This document shows, in pieces, positions 54,765 to 64,000 of a stretch of 64,000 bases of DNA (position 1 is the stretch's first letter; each line of letters starts with the position of its first letter). A model generated the notes under the pieces. That model saw only the letters and a list, made by a program, of their open reading frames with translations, made no database searches and was not told the DNA's origin. The position numbers and the translations under genes are program-made. The stretch comes from Aradus depressus (taxonomy: Eukaryota > Arthropoda > Insecta > Hemiptera > Aradidae): the NCBI GenBank assembly GCA_963662175.1, contig OY759219.1, positions 26,640,908 to 26,704,907 of the forward strand, read 5' to 3'.

Positions 54765-54960
54765 GAAAAAAGTTATCGGTCAATCACCGGCTATGTACTT
54801 CCCCAGAACGATATAATCAATCAAGTTGTTGCTCCCCCTCCAAAACCAGACAACCGTTTGTTCTAAAAATCAATGGTTGACTTACATAGAGACTTCTGAA
54901 TAATCATACTAAATGTTGTTATTACATCAGAAGTTATAGGATATTAGTGAAGTAATAAAA
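54765..54960 (-). repeat. Family G tail and partial module
   Basis: GTCAATCACCGGCTATGTAC and CCAGAACGATATAATCAATC. Confidence 0.7.
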
Positions 54961-55005
54961 TATTGTATTAGCGTTCCCTTCATTATTAATACAATGTACA
55001 TAGAG

Positions 55006-55271
55006 TATATCGTCGCTTGGATGCAGAAATAGCTTATGTCACAAATTGCTAATTTTACAGGGGAGATGTTTTTTAGTTTTTTTGGTTACTAACTTTGGCG
55101 CTGCGGAAACATAGGTTAGTACGAACTTTGGCGATGGGGGCGCCAGCTGTGAAGATGGACATACGCTACTTCTGCACCCAATGTAAAACTTTTTTTTCTA
55201 TAATATGTGCATAATATAACAAAATAGCGAACAATGGACATAGACTAGTTCTGCATCCAAGCGACGATATA
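55006..55271. mobile_element. 266-bp TIR element
   Basis: TATATCGTCGCTTGGATGCA and TGCATCCAAGCGACGATATA are perfect inverted ends, with similarity extending further inward. TGTACA lies outside both. Non-coding. Confidence 0.8.
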
Positions 55272-55379
55272 TGTACAATAAAAATACATAAAAGATTCGT
55301 GAGTTACGGAATTATTATTTGCTCGTAAATACACGTGGCTCATATAATTGATAATCTAATAATTGAATGTAAATTTTAG

Positions 55380-55463
55380 TTTAACAAATTTGATATTATT
55401 TTGCGAACGCCGGATAAGGGAGAGCGCCGGTTAACAGAATGCCGGGTAAGGGAGAGTCTATTG
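55380..55463 (-). mobile_element. Tigger-like terminal fragment
   Basis: The minus strand starts CAATAGACTCTCCCTTACCC next to TA and repeats CTCTCCCTTATCCGGCG inside, typical of pogo/Tigger ends. No opposite end. Confidence 0.6.
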
Positions 55464-55845
55464 TATATGGATTCAGAAGCTACTATGCAAGTCAAATATT
55501 GAGATTTAGCATTGGAGGGAGAGTGAAAACATAATTGAGTGGTTGACGCGAAAAAGGTTCTAAACGCCAAAATAACACTTCCTTCCGCTGCCATGTTGAG
55601 AACTACTGGTGGCTGTTAGAACCTTCTTCCATGAGGCCCAACGCTGACGTGGGCTCAATACTACCAACTGCTGCTGTAACGGCAAAAAAAAACTTCCCTA
55701 CACAGTCCCTAGAGGCCTATAGAACCTTATTCCACAGAAATCTCATTTTCGACTAAAGTGGCGCTTAGAACCTTTTTCGCGTCAACCACTCAATTGTTGA
55801 AAAAGTGCTGGGGAAGTACATTGCTTGTGATTCAACAGCGATTTT
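55464..55845 (+). repeat. Family G 3' end interrupted by a MITE
   Basis: GGATTCAGAAGCTACTATGC up to 55536, resuming at 55792 to the tail TGCTGGGGAAGTACATTGC. Confidence 0.8.
55537..55791. mobile_element. 255-bp MITE with ~35-bp TIRs
   Basis: GAGTGGTTGACGCGAAAAAG and CTTTTTCGCGTCAACCACTC are perfect inverted ends; AATT lies outside both (55533-55536, 55792-55795). Non-coding. Confidence 0.85.
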
Positions 55846-55859
55846 TTTTTTTTTTCATT

Positions 55860-56410
55860 AATGAATTTTGGGTATTGAAACATATGAAATTCCAGTGAAA
55901 AAAACATAAAATTTCTGTCTGATTACATAACTCCCTGTATACTTGGTATATCTGGGGAAGTATATATGTATGTGAGTTATAGCTGGGGGACGTTGCTCCT
56001 GTAATCTATTTGAATACTCATACTAAATGTTCTTATTACATCAGCAGTTATAGGGTTTTTGAGTTGACCGCCTTCTCTGATCTCGCCCTTCCCTTTTGCC
56101 AATTTTGAGTAAAATTAACGAGGGCCGCCCTCAATGGGTTTTGAATTTAAATATGAAATTTCATGTCTAAGGGTTTCTGAACCCTCTTACTAAATCTTGT
56201 GTCGATACATTTACATCAGCACTTATTGAGTTTTTTAAGTTGAGCCCCCTCTGATCCCCCTCCTCCCCTTCTGTTGATTCTGCAAAAAATTGCTACATTT
56301 CGTTTATATATGGTTTTGAATTTACATATAAATTTCTGTGTGAACACGATAACTCCCTATGTGTATCAAGAACCCTCCTAACAATGACACCTATTGTTTT
56401 TCAGCCTAAT
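55860..56410 (-). repeat. Family G pieces
   Basis: The head region (near-identical to 51119-51281) is followed by modules TACATCAGCAGTTATAGGG and CATCAGCACTTATTGAG. Confidence 0.7.
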
Positions 56411-57335
56411 CGACAAAATGTAAGCTTCAACATAAGAATTCGGATAACTCTTGGTGGAATGAATGTATCGACACAAAATTTAATTTGTGAATTTATAATC
56501 TCATATGTACACATGCCCAAAACCCCATGAGGATTACACCTGTCGATTTTCAGCCAAATCGGCCAGAGGGCAAAGACTGTAATAAATGCCACTATCATAT
56601 ATATAAAGCTGAAAATGTCTGTGCGTTGTACCGCTATAACTCACGAACGGCTTGATGGATTTGATTAATTTTTTTAAAAAATTTGTTCGTCATCGTCTGT
56701 GGAAGGTTATAGGCGTATTAGTACCTCAATATCTGGTCCATCCCAGCATCCACCCACGCAATCTTTGTAACTCAAAAACCACTGCAATGATTAATGAGGA
56801 ATCTTTTTGAATAGATAAGTTTTATCTAGTTTTAGCTCCAAAGCTAGCGTTACTACAGTTGAAGGACTATAAGCCTTATTCCGTATGAATAATTGAAAAT
56901 TATAACATCATGAATGTACTGTCGAGGAACTGAATAGCCTTATAGGAGATATTGGGAGAAAAGTCAAAGTTCCCCGGGCAACGCCGGGTATTACTGCTAG
57001 TAATAAATGTATCAACTCAAAATTTCATATGTGAATTTAAAATCCCATAAGGGTGACACTTAGGAATTTTCAACGGAATTAGCAGAAAAAAAATAGAGGT
57101 AGCAGGAAGGGGGTTAACTTCAACTTTGTATCGACATGAAATTTCATATTTAAACTCAAATCCCAATGAGGACATAACCTGTCAAATTTCAGAGGTATCA
57201 GCTGAAGGGAAAGGGCGGTTCAGGAGAGGGGGCTCAATTCAAAAACCCTAATAACTTATGAAATTATAGACACAAAATTTAGTATTGATTTAGGAGCCCC
57301 TATGTAATTCGAATGCTGAATGTATAAATATAATG
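56411..57335 (+). repeat. Family G copy interrupted by a Helitron
   Basis: Modules up to 56594 and from 57001 onward (ATAAATGTATCAACTCAAAA), ending without the tail near 57335. Confidence 0.75.
56595..57000 (+). mobile_element. Non-autonomous Helitron, 406 bp
   Basis: Starts TC (TCATATATATAAAGC) after A at 56594 and ends CTAG before T at 57001, the rolling-circle signature with insertion between A and T and no TSD. Upstream of CTAG is a hairpin CCCGG...CCGGG followed by TATTACTG. The 5' part (AAATGTCTGTGCG...ACTCACGAACGGCTTGATGG) is typical of insect Helitrons. No Rep/helicase. Confidence 0.9.
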
Positions 57336-57349
57336 AATGTATAATAAAT

Positions 57350-57579
57350 AAACCTAAGCACGCCGTCCTTTTCGGATGAGAGGTTAAGCGATGGTCCCGA
57401 GCCTGTACGATGTCAGGTACTCGTTAAAGACCCCCGCCCTAGGTGAATAAAAATTTAGGGTAGGCAAAAAATTAGGACTCCCATAGTAGAGTCAGGCTCA
57501 TGTTCACCAGAGTGACGAAAGAGCGCTCTGGTAGTAGGCGATATGACCTCGTAGTTAAAGCCCGGGCATGAGTCATAAA
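57350..57579 (+). mobile_element. SINE-A copy, 5'-truncated
   Basis: From CTAAGCACGCCGTCC to GGGCATGAGTCATAAA. Confidence 0.88.
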
Positions 57580-57670
57580 GTCGACCAATTTGGAGGTATA
57601 GCTCGGTCGATTATAACGGTTATTTCATTCTGGGGAAGTACATTGCCGGTGATTCACTGACGATTTTTTC
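57580..57670 (+). repeat. Family G tail
   Basis: TTCTGGGGAAGTACATTGCC and CGGTGATTCACTGACGATTT. Confidence 0.8.
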
Positions 57671-57985
57671 TTTATTAGTATCGTAATTATTTATTTAATT
57701 ATTATTATTATTTATTTCTATGAAGTTGACTAGCTAAGCTTCCTCCAACAACTGTTACAAAACTCTCCCCAACGATAGATAGGACACGCGTTGAACAAAT
57801 ACACTAAACGTAGACTCGGCGTTGTACAATCGCCTTTCATAGAAAGTTTGATAACACTATCACAGCAGATGTTTTCTTTAACGATAAACACTTTTATTGC
57901 CCCCTAATTAAATAGATTATATATATATCCTAAGCTAATCAAAGTCGGATGGATGACACACATTTATTTTACTCTTATACACTTA
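57671..57985. other. Unassigned stretch
   Basis: No element recognised. Confidence 0.35.
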
Positions 57986-58365
57986 TATTTATAAAGACAT
58001 GTTGGTTATTGTTGCAGAAGCCAATGGAGGAGTGGCAGTGGCCACCCCTTCACAATTATATTTATAAAGACATGCTGGTTATTGTTGCAGAAGCCGGTGG
58101 AGGAGTGGCAGTGGCCGCCCCTTCACAATTATATTTATAAAGACATGTTGGTTATTGTTGCAGAAGCCGGTGGAGGAGTGGCAGTGGCCGCCCCTTCACA
58201 ATTATATTTATAAAGACATGCTGGTTATTGTTGCAGAAGCCGGTGGAGGAGTGGCAGTGGCCGCCCCTTCACAATTATATTTATAAAGACATGTTGGTTA
58301 TTGTTGCAGAAGCCGGTGGCAGTGGCCGCCACTTCACAATTATGTTTATAAAGACATGTTGGTTA
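57985..58365. repeat. 73-bp tandem repeat, six units
   Basis: ATAAAGACATG starts at 57991, 58064, 58137, 58210 and 58283, with a shortened sixth near 58346. Unit includes GGAGGAGTGGCAGTGGCCGC, markedly GC-richer than the surroundings. Confidence 0.95.
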
Positions 58366-58484
58366 TATACATATATATAGGTGCAAAATCCAACAGACCA
58401 CCAAAAATGCGCAAACAGCACACGGACGCACACACAGAGAAAAAAACCTAAAATTATTTTCCACATATATATATATATATATAT

Positions 58485-58796
58485 AGCTCAAGGTCGTGGG
58501 TTCGTAGCCCGACCGAGGCCCTTAGTTTATTTTATCTGGGAGGTAAAATAAACTTAAGCACGCCGTCCTTCGGATGGGACGTTAAGCGATGGTCCCGAGC
58601 CTGTACGATGTCAGGTACTCGTTAAAGACTCCTCCCTACCCTAGATGAATAAAAATTTAGGGTAGGCAAAATTTAGGACTCCCACAGTAGAGTCGGGCTC
58701 ATGTCCACCAGAGTGACGAAAGAGCGCTCTGGTAGTAGGCGATATGACCTCGTAGTTAAAGCCCGGGCATGAGTCATAAAACCTAACCTAACCTAA

Positions 58797-58800
<4 letters not shown>
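58485..58800 (+). mobile_element. SINE-A copy inside a (TA)n tract
   Basis: 5'-truncated at AGCTCAAGGTCGTGGG. Tail CCTAACCTAACCTAACC merges into (TA)n; TA repeats also precede it (58461-58484). Confidence 0.92.

Positions 58801-58877
<77 letters not shown>
58799..58877. repeat. (TA)n microsatellite
   Basis: About 39 TA units following the SINE tail. Confidence 0.97.
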
Positions 58878-58879
<2 letters not shown>

Positions 58880-58995
58880 GTTTCGGCATTATCCCATCCA
58901 TTCAAAGAAAGATCCTCCGCACAACATATGGCCCAATACACGCTGGAGAAGACTGGAGACGACAGACGAACCAGAAGAAGAAGAAGAAGAAGAGT
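58878..58995 (+). pseudogene. LINE RT C-terminal fragment
   Basis: Encodes SIQRKILRTTYGPIHAGEDW then RRQTNQKKKK. The RKILR..YGP motif is common in RTE/I-type LINE C-termini. Ends in (GAA)n. Confidence 0.6.
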
Positions 58996-59220
58996 TTACT
59001 ATAACAGTCGCATTTACAGAGGTACAATTATACAATAAGGTTCCTTAACCATTACCCTTATACACTAAATACAAATCAAAAATAATCAGTTAAATTAAAA
59101 ACAATGCTACTCCTTAAGAGTAAATTTTAAAAAACCCTAAAGAAAAACAAAACAAATATAATGTAACTGAAATGAATAGAAAAATAATAAATTATTAAAC
59201 ATTCAAAAAGAGAGATTATA

Positions 59221-59480
59221 ATTTAAAATCTTGAACGGATATTTTTGTGTTTCCCTCCCTGAGTTTTCCTTATTTTCTTTACCAAAACGTTTTGATTTGT
59301 GTCACACTTAAGTAGAAAGTTTTTACTGAAATTTATTATGTAGTCCTGTAGGAGCTCAACGTTTAGGTCTTCATGGATTTGGTAGCTACCAACCAATCTA
59401 AGGCATTTGTTTTGGGCCACTTGAAGAGTTCTCAAGTTGATATTGCTTGCAGACGAACCAGGAGGTATGTATGTACATAT
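59221..59480 (-). pseudogene. Jockey-like LINE C-terminal fragment
   Basis: Minus strand INLRTLQVAQNKCLRLVGSY, IHEDLNVELLQDYI, FLLKCDTNQNVLVKKI, the layout seen after the RT domain of Jockey-type elements. Short of the full domain. Confidence 0.65.
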
Positions 59481-59731
59481 ATAAATTTCCAATCGCTCAT
59501 AAACACATAAATAAACTTATAGCGCCTCAAATAATAAATAATAAATTTCCGTATGAAATATTTCAAAAAAATGATATCGCATAGCAAAGAATTATAAAAT
59601 CTTGTTTTACTAATGGTACCTATTTTATACGAAAAATGATAAAAATTAAGAAAAAAATATATGTATATATGTTATGTGGCAATTACAGTATGTACTTTGA
59701 AAGTACATATATACAGTACAGTACTGTAGTA

Positions 59732-59922
59732 CAGTACTACTTTCATATACCAACCATGATTACAGACCCCTCTCAAAATAATTTTTTATAACTGGCATTA
59801 CTGGGTATAAGAAAGTCGCTCTCAGATACAAAAAATTACAGCTGACACCATCTCATTAATGCTAGTATGGAATGATTTTGAGAATGGGGAAGAGTGATCT
59901 GGTTGGTATAAGAAAAGTCCTG
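59732..59922. mobile_element. MITE-1 copy with TA duplication
   Basis: CAGTACTACTTTCATATACC and GGTATAAGAAAAGTCCTG ends with TA outside both (59730-59731, 59923-59924). 191 bp. Confidence 0.8.
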
Positions 59923-60006
59923 TATTGGCCTAATATAATTTTTTTTAAATAATATAATAATAATAATAAACGTATTTATTTCTTTTTTTCTTTTTACATA
60001 TGTACA

Positions 60007-60093
60007 TTAATAATAATAATAATAATTATTATTATTATTATAATAATAATAATAATTATTATTATTATAATAATAATAATAATAATAATAATA
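60007..60093. repeat. (TAA)n/(TTA)n microsatellite with internal inversions
   Basis: Alternating TAA and TTA blocks, so the tract can fold on itself. Confidence 0.92.
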
Positions 60094-60335
60094 TTTACAG
60101 ACAATACTCATTGTCAAATTGACCGTTTGAGGGGTTATCTCTACTATTTCTACTCGACAATATATATAAGTATATAAATACAAAAAAAACATCCTCCTAT
60201 TTATATATTATTAATAATTAAATTCTGAAACTAATTCAACTCTATAATTCCAGGCAGCTTTGCAATAGTTAATTAAATTTTTGTGATTTCCTCCATTTAG
60301 CTATTCAATAAACTGATTATAGCTTAATTCTGTTT
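60094..60335. other. AT-rich unassigned stretch
   Basis: No feature supported. Confidence 0.35.
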
Positions 60336-60336
60336 T

Positions 60337-60660
60337 AGGTTAGGTTAGGTTTTATGACTCATGCCCTGGCTTTAACCACGAGGTCATATCGTCTACTACC
60401 AGAGCGCTCTTTCGTCACTCTGGTGGACATGACCCCAACTCTACTATGGGAGTCCTAAATTTTGCCTATCCTAAATTTTTATTCACCTAGGGCAGAGGTC
60501 TTTAACGAGTACCTGACATCGTAAAGGCTCGGGACCATCGCTTAACGTCCCATCCGAAGGACGGCGTGCTTAAGTTTATTTTACCTCCCAGATAAAATAA
60601 ACTAAGGGCCTCGGTCGGGTTTCGAACCCACGATCTTGAGCTCAGAATGCAAGCACGCAT
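60337..60660 (-). mobile_element. SINE-A copy, 5'-truncated, abutting family P
   Basis: TAGGTTAGGTTAGGTTTTAT at the tail; stops at GCAAGCACGCAT. Confidence 0.92.
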
Positions 60661-60742
60661 AAATACCGAAAGTACTCCCATATTATATATTATTTGTGAA
60701 ATAGACAATATTTTTTTAAAAACATACGTTTTCTTTATTTTT
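60661..60742 (+). mobile_element. Family P fragment
   Basis: AAATACCGAAAGTACTCCCA, then ATAGACAATATTTTTTTAA. The hammerhead 5' half is missing, cut by the SINE junction. Confidence 0.7.
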
Positions 60743-60958
60743 AATGTTATGTAGCTAGAAGAGGCGAAAGATGTCCAGTTCTGGTAGTGGCCATCCTGAT
60801 GAAGGCATCGTTAAAATATGGATGTGAGGATGATGGATGCATCATCTTTCTCAAGTTGTTCTTCCATAACCAGAGACATCATCAACAACCTTCCCAAGGA
60901 CAACCAACCTAAAACTTGTCTCACTTCGGGGCGAGATGCCTTTCCAACAAAACATTTA

Positions 60959-61305
60959 GGTTAGGTTAGGTTTTATGACTCATGCCCGGGCTTTAACTAC
61001 GAGGTCATATCGCCTACTACCAGAGCGCTCTATCGTCACTCTGGTGGACATGACCCCAACTCTACTATGGGAGTCCTAAATTTTGCCTACCCTAAATTTT
61101 TATTCACCTAGGGCAGAGGTCTTTAACGAGTACCTGACATCGTACAGGCTCGGGACCATCGCTTAACGTCCCATCCGAAGGACGGCGTGCTTAAGTTTAT
61201 TTTACCTCCCAGATAAAATAAACTAAGGGCCTCGGTCGGGCTACGAACCCACAACCTAGAGCTCAGAAGTCAAGCACGCATACCACTGAGCTACCGGCGC
61301 CCTCT
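60959..61305 (-). mobile_element. SINE-A full-length copy with 12-bp TSD
   Basis: ACAAAACATTTA at 60947-60958 and 61306-61317, perfect. 347 bp, same length as 29052-29398. Confidence 0.96.
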
Positions 61306-61438
61306 ACAAAACATTTATTTATTAACATAATTACAGATGGGCCGGAGCTCATTTGAAAATGGCAAAACAGTGTAAACATAGCTCACAAATTGTAAAATAA
61401 TGTTGTCGGTGAATCACCGGTTATATAATAATAATAAT

Positions 61439-61548
61439 AGATTTATTTCCGTTAAACCAATACATGGTAATAGGATACGTCAAAAGAATTTAGGTATATA
61501 TTAAAATAGCTTATAAATTAGATTTATAACTACTTGAGTCTAACACAC
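61439..61548 (+). repeat. Dispersed repeat, LINE-tail-like, copy 2
   Basis: Inverted match to 39255-39370; preceded by (ATA)n and a family G tail stub (GTTGTCGGTGAATCACCGG at 61402). Confidence 0.65.
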
Positions 61549-61960
61549 CTATGATTAATAGTAATAACAAAACTATTAAAAGAAGTAAAATGAAATTAAT
61601 AAAAACTGAATAAATAAATACTTAAAAATATATTAATATAAAAAAAAATTAATACATAGATACATTTATAAGAAGTAGATACATTTTCAATTTAATAAAA
61701 ATTAAGAATAACTATTTTTCAAAAAACTCTTCGGAAGTGCCTTTAACCCAACAATGTTCTTACGTCCCTTCATCAGGTCCCAACGTGCGAGATATAGAAA
61801 ATAAAAAGAAAACAATGTACTTAACTATAACATTATATAAAAAAAATATACATATATGTATGTATATTAATCATTATAAATGAATAAATAAAACAATAAC
61901 ATACAATGGACCTTCCTTTAAGGTGTGTAGGAACTCTGCCAAAAGAAAAAAAAAGAAATG
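61549..61960. other. AT-rich unassigned stretch
   Basis: No element recognised. Confidence 0.3.
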
Positions 61961-61964
61961 TCTG

Positions 61965-62080
61965 TGTGTTGAAGAACATGATAAATCCCTGTAGAATGAA
62001 TGTATCGACACAAAATTTATATTTTTAGATACCTAGAACCCCACTAAGACAATGCCTTTCAGTTTTAAATAATATCATAT
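61965..62080 (+). repeat. Family G fragment
   Basis: AGAATGAATGTATCGACACA and ACCCCACTAAGACAATGCC. Confidence 0.65.
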
Positions 62081-62160
62081 GTATTCTGAACGCACTGCGG
62101 TGTCCATATTAGTCGAACGAACTGTGCAAAATATTTCTTAACAAAAAATTATCTTAGAAC

Positions 62161-63015
62161 CAGTGGCGCCGGAACAGGGGGGCAGGGGGGTCAGCTGCCC
62201 CCCAATATTTTGGTTGGGGGGGGGGCAACCGATGCTTGTTGCCCCCCCCCCCCCCCCCCCAAAAAAAAAAAAATCTGAATGGTACTTATGTCACCAGATT
62301 TATTTCGACAATGGATCGTCATGGGACTACATATTATCATTTTAGTATTATTGTATATTTAAATCATTGAATGAAAATCATTCAGTATTATGGAAGAATT
62401 TAAACTTTTCACTGCTTTCAAATTTATATCTCATATATACATACATATATGTAAGTCAATCAAAATACTTAAATTTCGCGGGCGATATGATTCGGTAAAA
62501 AAAGTCAGGTGTCGCGACGGACTACGGTTCATCAGACACGTGCACAAAAAGAGACCTCACGAAACTGCAGCTCATAACCTAAAAATTCTACAGCTGTCAA
62601 TAGAGTTAATGCTCGTGTTTACTCTGTTCTGTGTGCAATGAGTTGAAAAATAGTTTATAATGGCTCAAAATTGATTTTTTCGGAGCGACTTCCTCTAAGA
62701 GAGTTCGTGAACCAGAAGAAATTGAAGATGGTTGCTACTACTAGCTTATGGATTTTTTTGAACCTTTACAATTTGAAAGAATCGACGAAATATATTCTCA
62801 GTAAAATATCCTTGATATTCGAACGCAATCGCGGTATTTTTTCGAATAATAATTGAGCATTAATTCCGTTGATACTTTATGAAATATCTGATACATAATC
62901 GTATATTATATAACTATATATATCGTATAGTTATAATATATCATGCCACTGTGGAAAATGTTTTGCCCCCCCGCCCCCCCCCCCCCAAAAAAAAATTTTT
63001 GTTCCGGCGCCACTG
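62161..63015. mobile_element. 855-bp hAT-like non-autonomous element with 8-bp TSD
   Basis: CTTAGAAC flanks it (62153-62160, 63016-63023). Ends CAGTGGCGCCGGAAC and its inverted copy GTTCCGGCGCCACTG, each followed inward by homopolymer G/C and A/T runs. CAGTGGCG ends and 8-bp TSD fit hAT. No transposase; internal frames lack motifs. Confidence 0.88.
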
Positions 63016-63179
63016 CTTAGAACCAAGAGTGGATACATTTTTTAATCTGATTGATCGTGATCATCTTACTGGTTTTATAGTGATTGTGCAAGAGCTATGC
63101 GATCGTTGATGTTGATCTTTAAATAGCAAATATTGCATTTTTAATATTTATTTAATAGCTATCCTATCGCTGTGACTTT

Positions 63180-63325
63180 ACAGCGAAATCGGTTACTCAA
63201 AAATTTTAATAACTGCCGATGTATCGACAAAAAATTTAGTATGAGGGTTCAGAAGTCACTATTGATTTTTAGCACAAACGTTTAATTCTTGCTGGGGAAG
63301 TACTTTGAAGATGATTCACCTATTT
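63180..63325 (+). repeat. Family G 3' end
   Basis: ATAACTGCCGATGTATCGAC and TGCTGGGGAAGTACTTTGAA. Confidence 0.75.
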
Positions 63326-63610
63326 TTTTTTTTTTTACGACTATAAGAAGTAAAGTCTCAGGTTGTGGGACGTGTTTAACGACACACGTCCATATGGTTC
63401 TCGGATAGTTTACACTACAGAGAACAATAAAATTGTCTGTAAGTACCCGCATGAGTTGAGTGCAGCACATGCCGCCCACATAGCAGTCCGGGAGGTCACG
63501 CGACACAACACTTTCATCCCCTCTAGCCATCCACCCCAATGGTCCTATCCTCCATTTCTCGTGGGAATCCTCCCTTTAATCCTTGTCTTCCCATTTGCTT
63601 TCTAAAAAGT
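63326..63610. other. Unassigned stretch with overlapping frames
   Basis: 80-85-codon frames on both strands; no motif. The plus frame includes HELSAAHAAHIAVREVTRHN, not recognised. Confidence 0.25.
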
Positions 63611-63611
63611 C

Positions 63612-64000
63612 AACACTGGTAATGTACCTCCCCAGAATGAAGTCGACTGTTTGCGTAAATATTCAAGTTGACTTGCATAGGGGCTCCTAAATCCTTATAC
63701 TAAATTTTCTGTCGATAAATTCATTACATCTGCAATTATTGAGATTTTTTGAATTCAGCCCCCTCCCCAGAACCCCCTTCAAGTAGCCTTCGCTTCAGCC
63801 GATATCGCTGAAGTTTGAAAAGTTATGTTCTCATTTGGTTTTGACATTAAATGTGAAATTTCATGTCTAAGGGTTTCTCAATCCTCTTACTAAATGTCGT
63901 GTCGATACATTTACATCAGCACTTATTGGGGTTTTTGAGTTGAGCCCCTTCTGATTCCCCCCCCCCCCCCCCCCCCCCCCCCCTTCTGCAGAAAATTCCT
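63612..64000 (-). repeat. Family G copy, runs off the window
   Basis: Tail AATGTACCTCCCCAGAATGA, modules TTCATTACATCTGCAATTAT and CATCAGCACTTATTGGGG, with a C run at 63958-63982. Confidence 0.8.

Noticed and set aside
62390..62641. 83-codon frame inside the hAT-like element as transposase
   Set aside because: No DDE, zinc-finger or dimerisation motif is visible, and the element is too short for a hAT transposase.

Overview
This window looks like repeat-dense, AT-rich euchromatin of an arthropod, most likely an insect. The evidence is the repeat content: R1-clade and Jockey-clade LINEs, tRNA-derived SINEs, a Helitron, and pogo/Tigger, hAT-like and other TIR elements. One SINE family also carries a tail of the insect-type telomere unit (CCTAA/TTAGG). 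I could not support any intact host gene. The only long open frame, 701 codons on the minus strand at 13523-15628, is the reverse transcriptase of a 5'-truncated R1-clade LINE.

Layout. 1-4320: a small TA-flanked MITE, a 612-bp fold-back carrying a hammerhead-ribozyme-like core, two SINE copies, a TIR element at 3075-3700, and a decayed coding remnant (3896-4318, minus). 4480-7000: a 38-bp minisatellite and a broken Jockey LINE. 7000-13290: copies of an abundant modular repeat ('family G') forming a 3.2-kb inverted structure, with a nested 594-bp TIR element. 13289-16340: the R1 LINE inside a family G copy, then Jockey debris. 16340-24400: SINEs, AT-rich repeats and RTE-like LINE debris. 24400-25068: a pogo/Tigger remnant. 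25900-31800: tandem family G modules, a Jockey 3' end with target-site duplications (TSDs), a (GT)~104 microsatellite and a composite insertion. 31800-49000: hammerhead-containing elements, both SINE families, LINE pieces and several tandem arrays. 49140-64000: a SINE split by a 498-bp TIR element, a Helitron, several MITEs, a 73-bp array and an 855-bp hAT-like element.

The recurrent feature is family G. Its two ends share ACTTCCCCAG in inverted orientation and flank one or more ~126-bp modules ('ACTGCCGATGTAATGAATG...'). More than 30 segments occur on both strands. It is the preferred landing ground of other elements: the R1 LINE, several SINEs, a Helitron and two MITEs sit inside copies with clear TSDs, so family G is the oldest layer. 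At least three local tandem arrays appear to have grown out of pieces of it. A second family ('family H') looks like a diverged relative.

The most interesting system is a set of hammerhead-like RNA motifs in at least three unrelated repeat families. All have a CUGANGA core, a stem II hairpin, GAA and a self-complementary stem III, and two of the three also have well-matched stem I. This resembles the dimeric hammerheads reported for Penelope-like elements. Coordinates of degenerate repeats are approximate by tens of bases. TSD-bounded insertions are exact as read.
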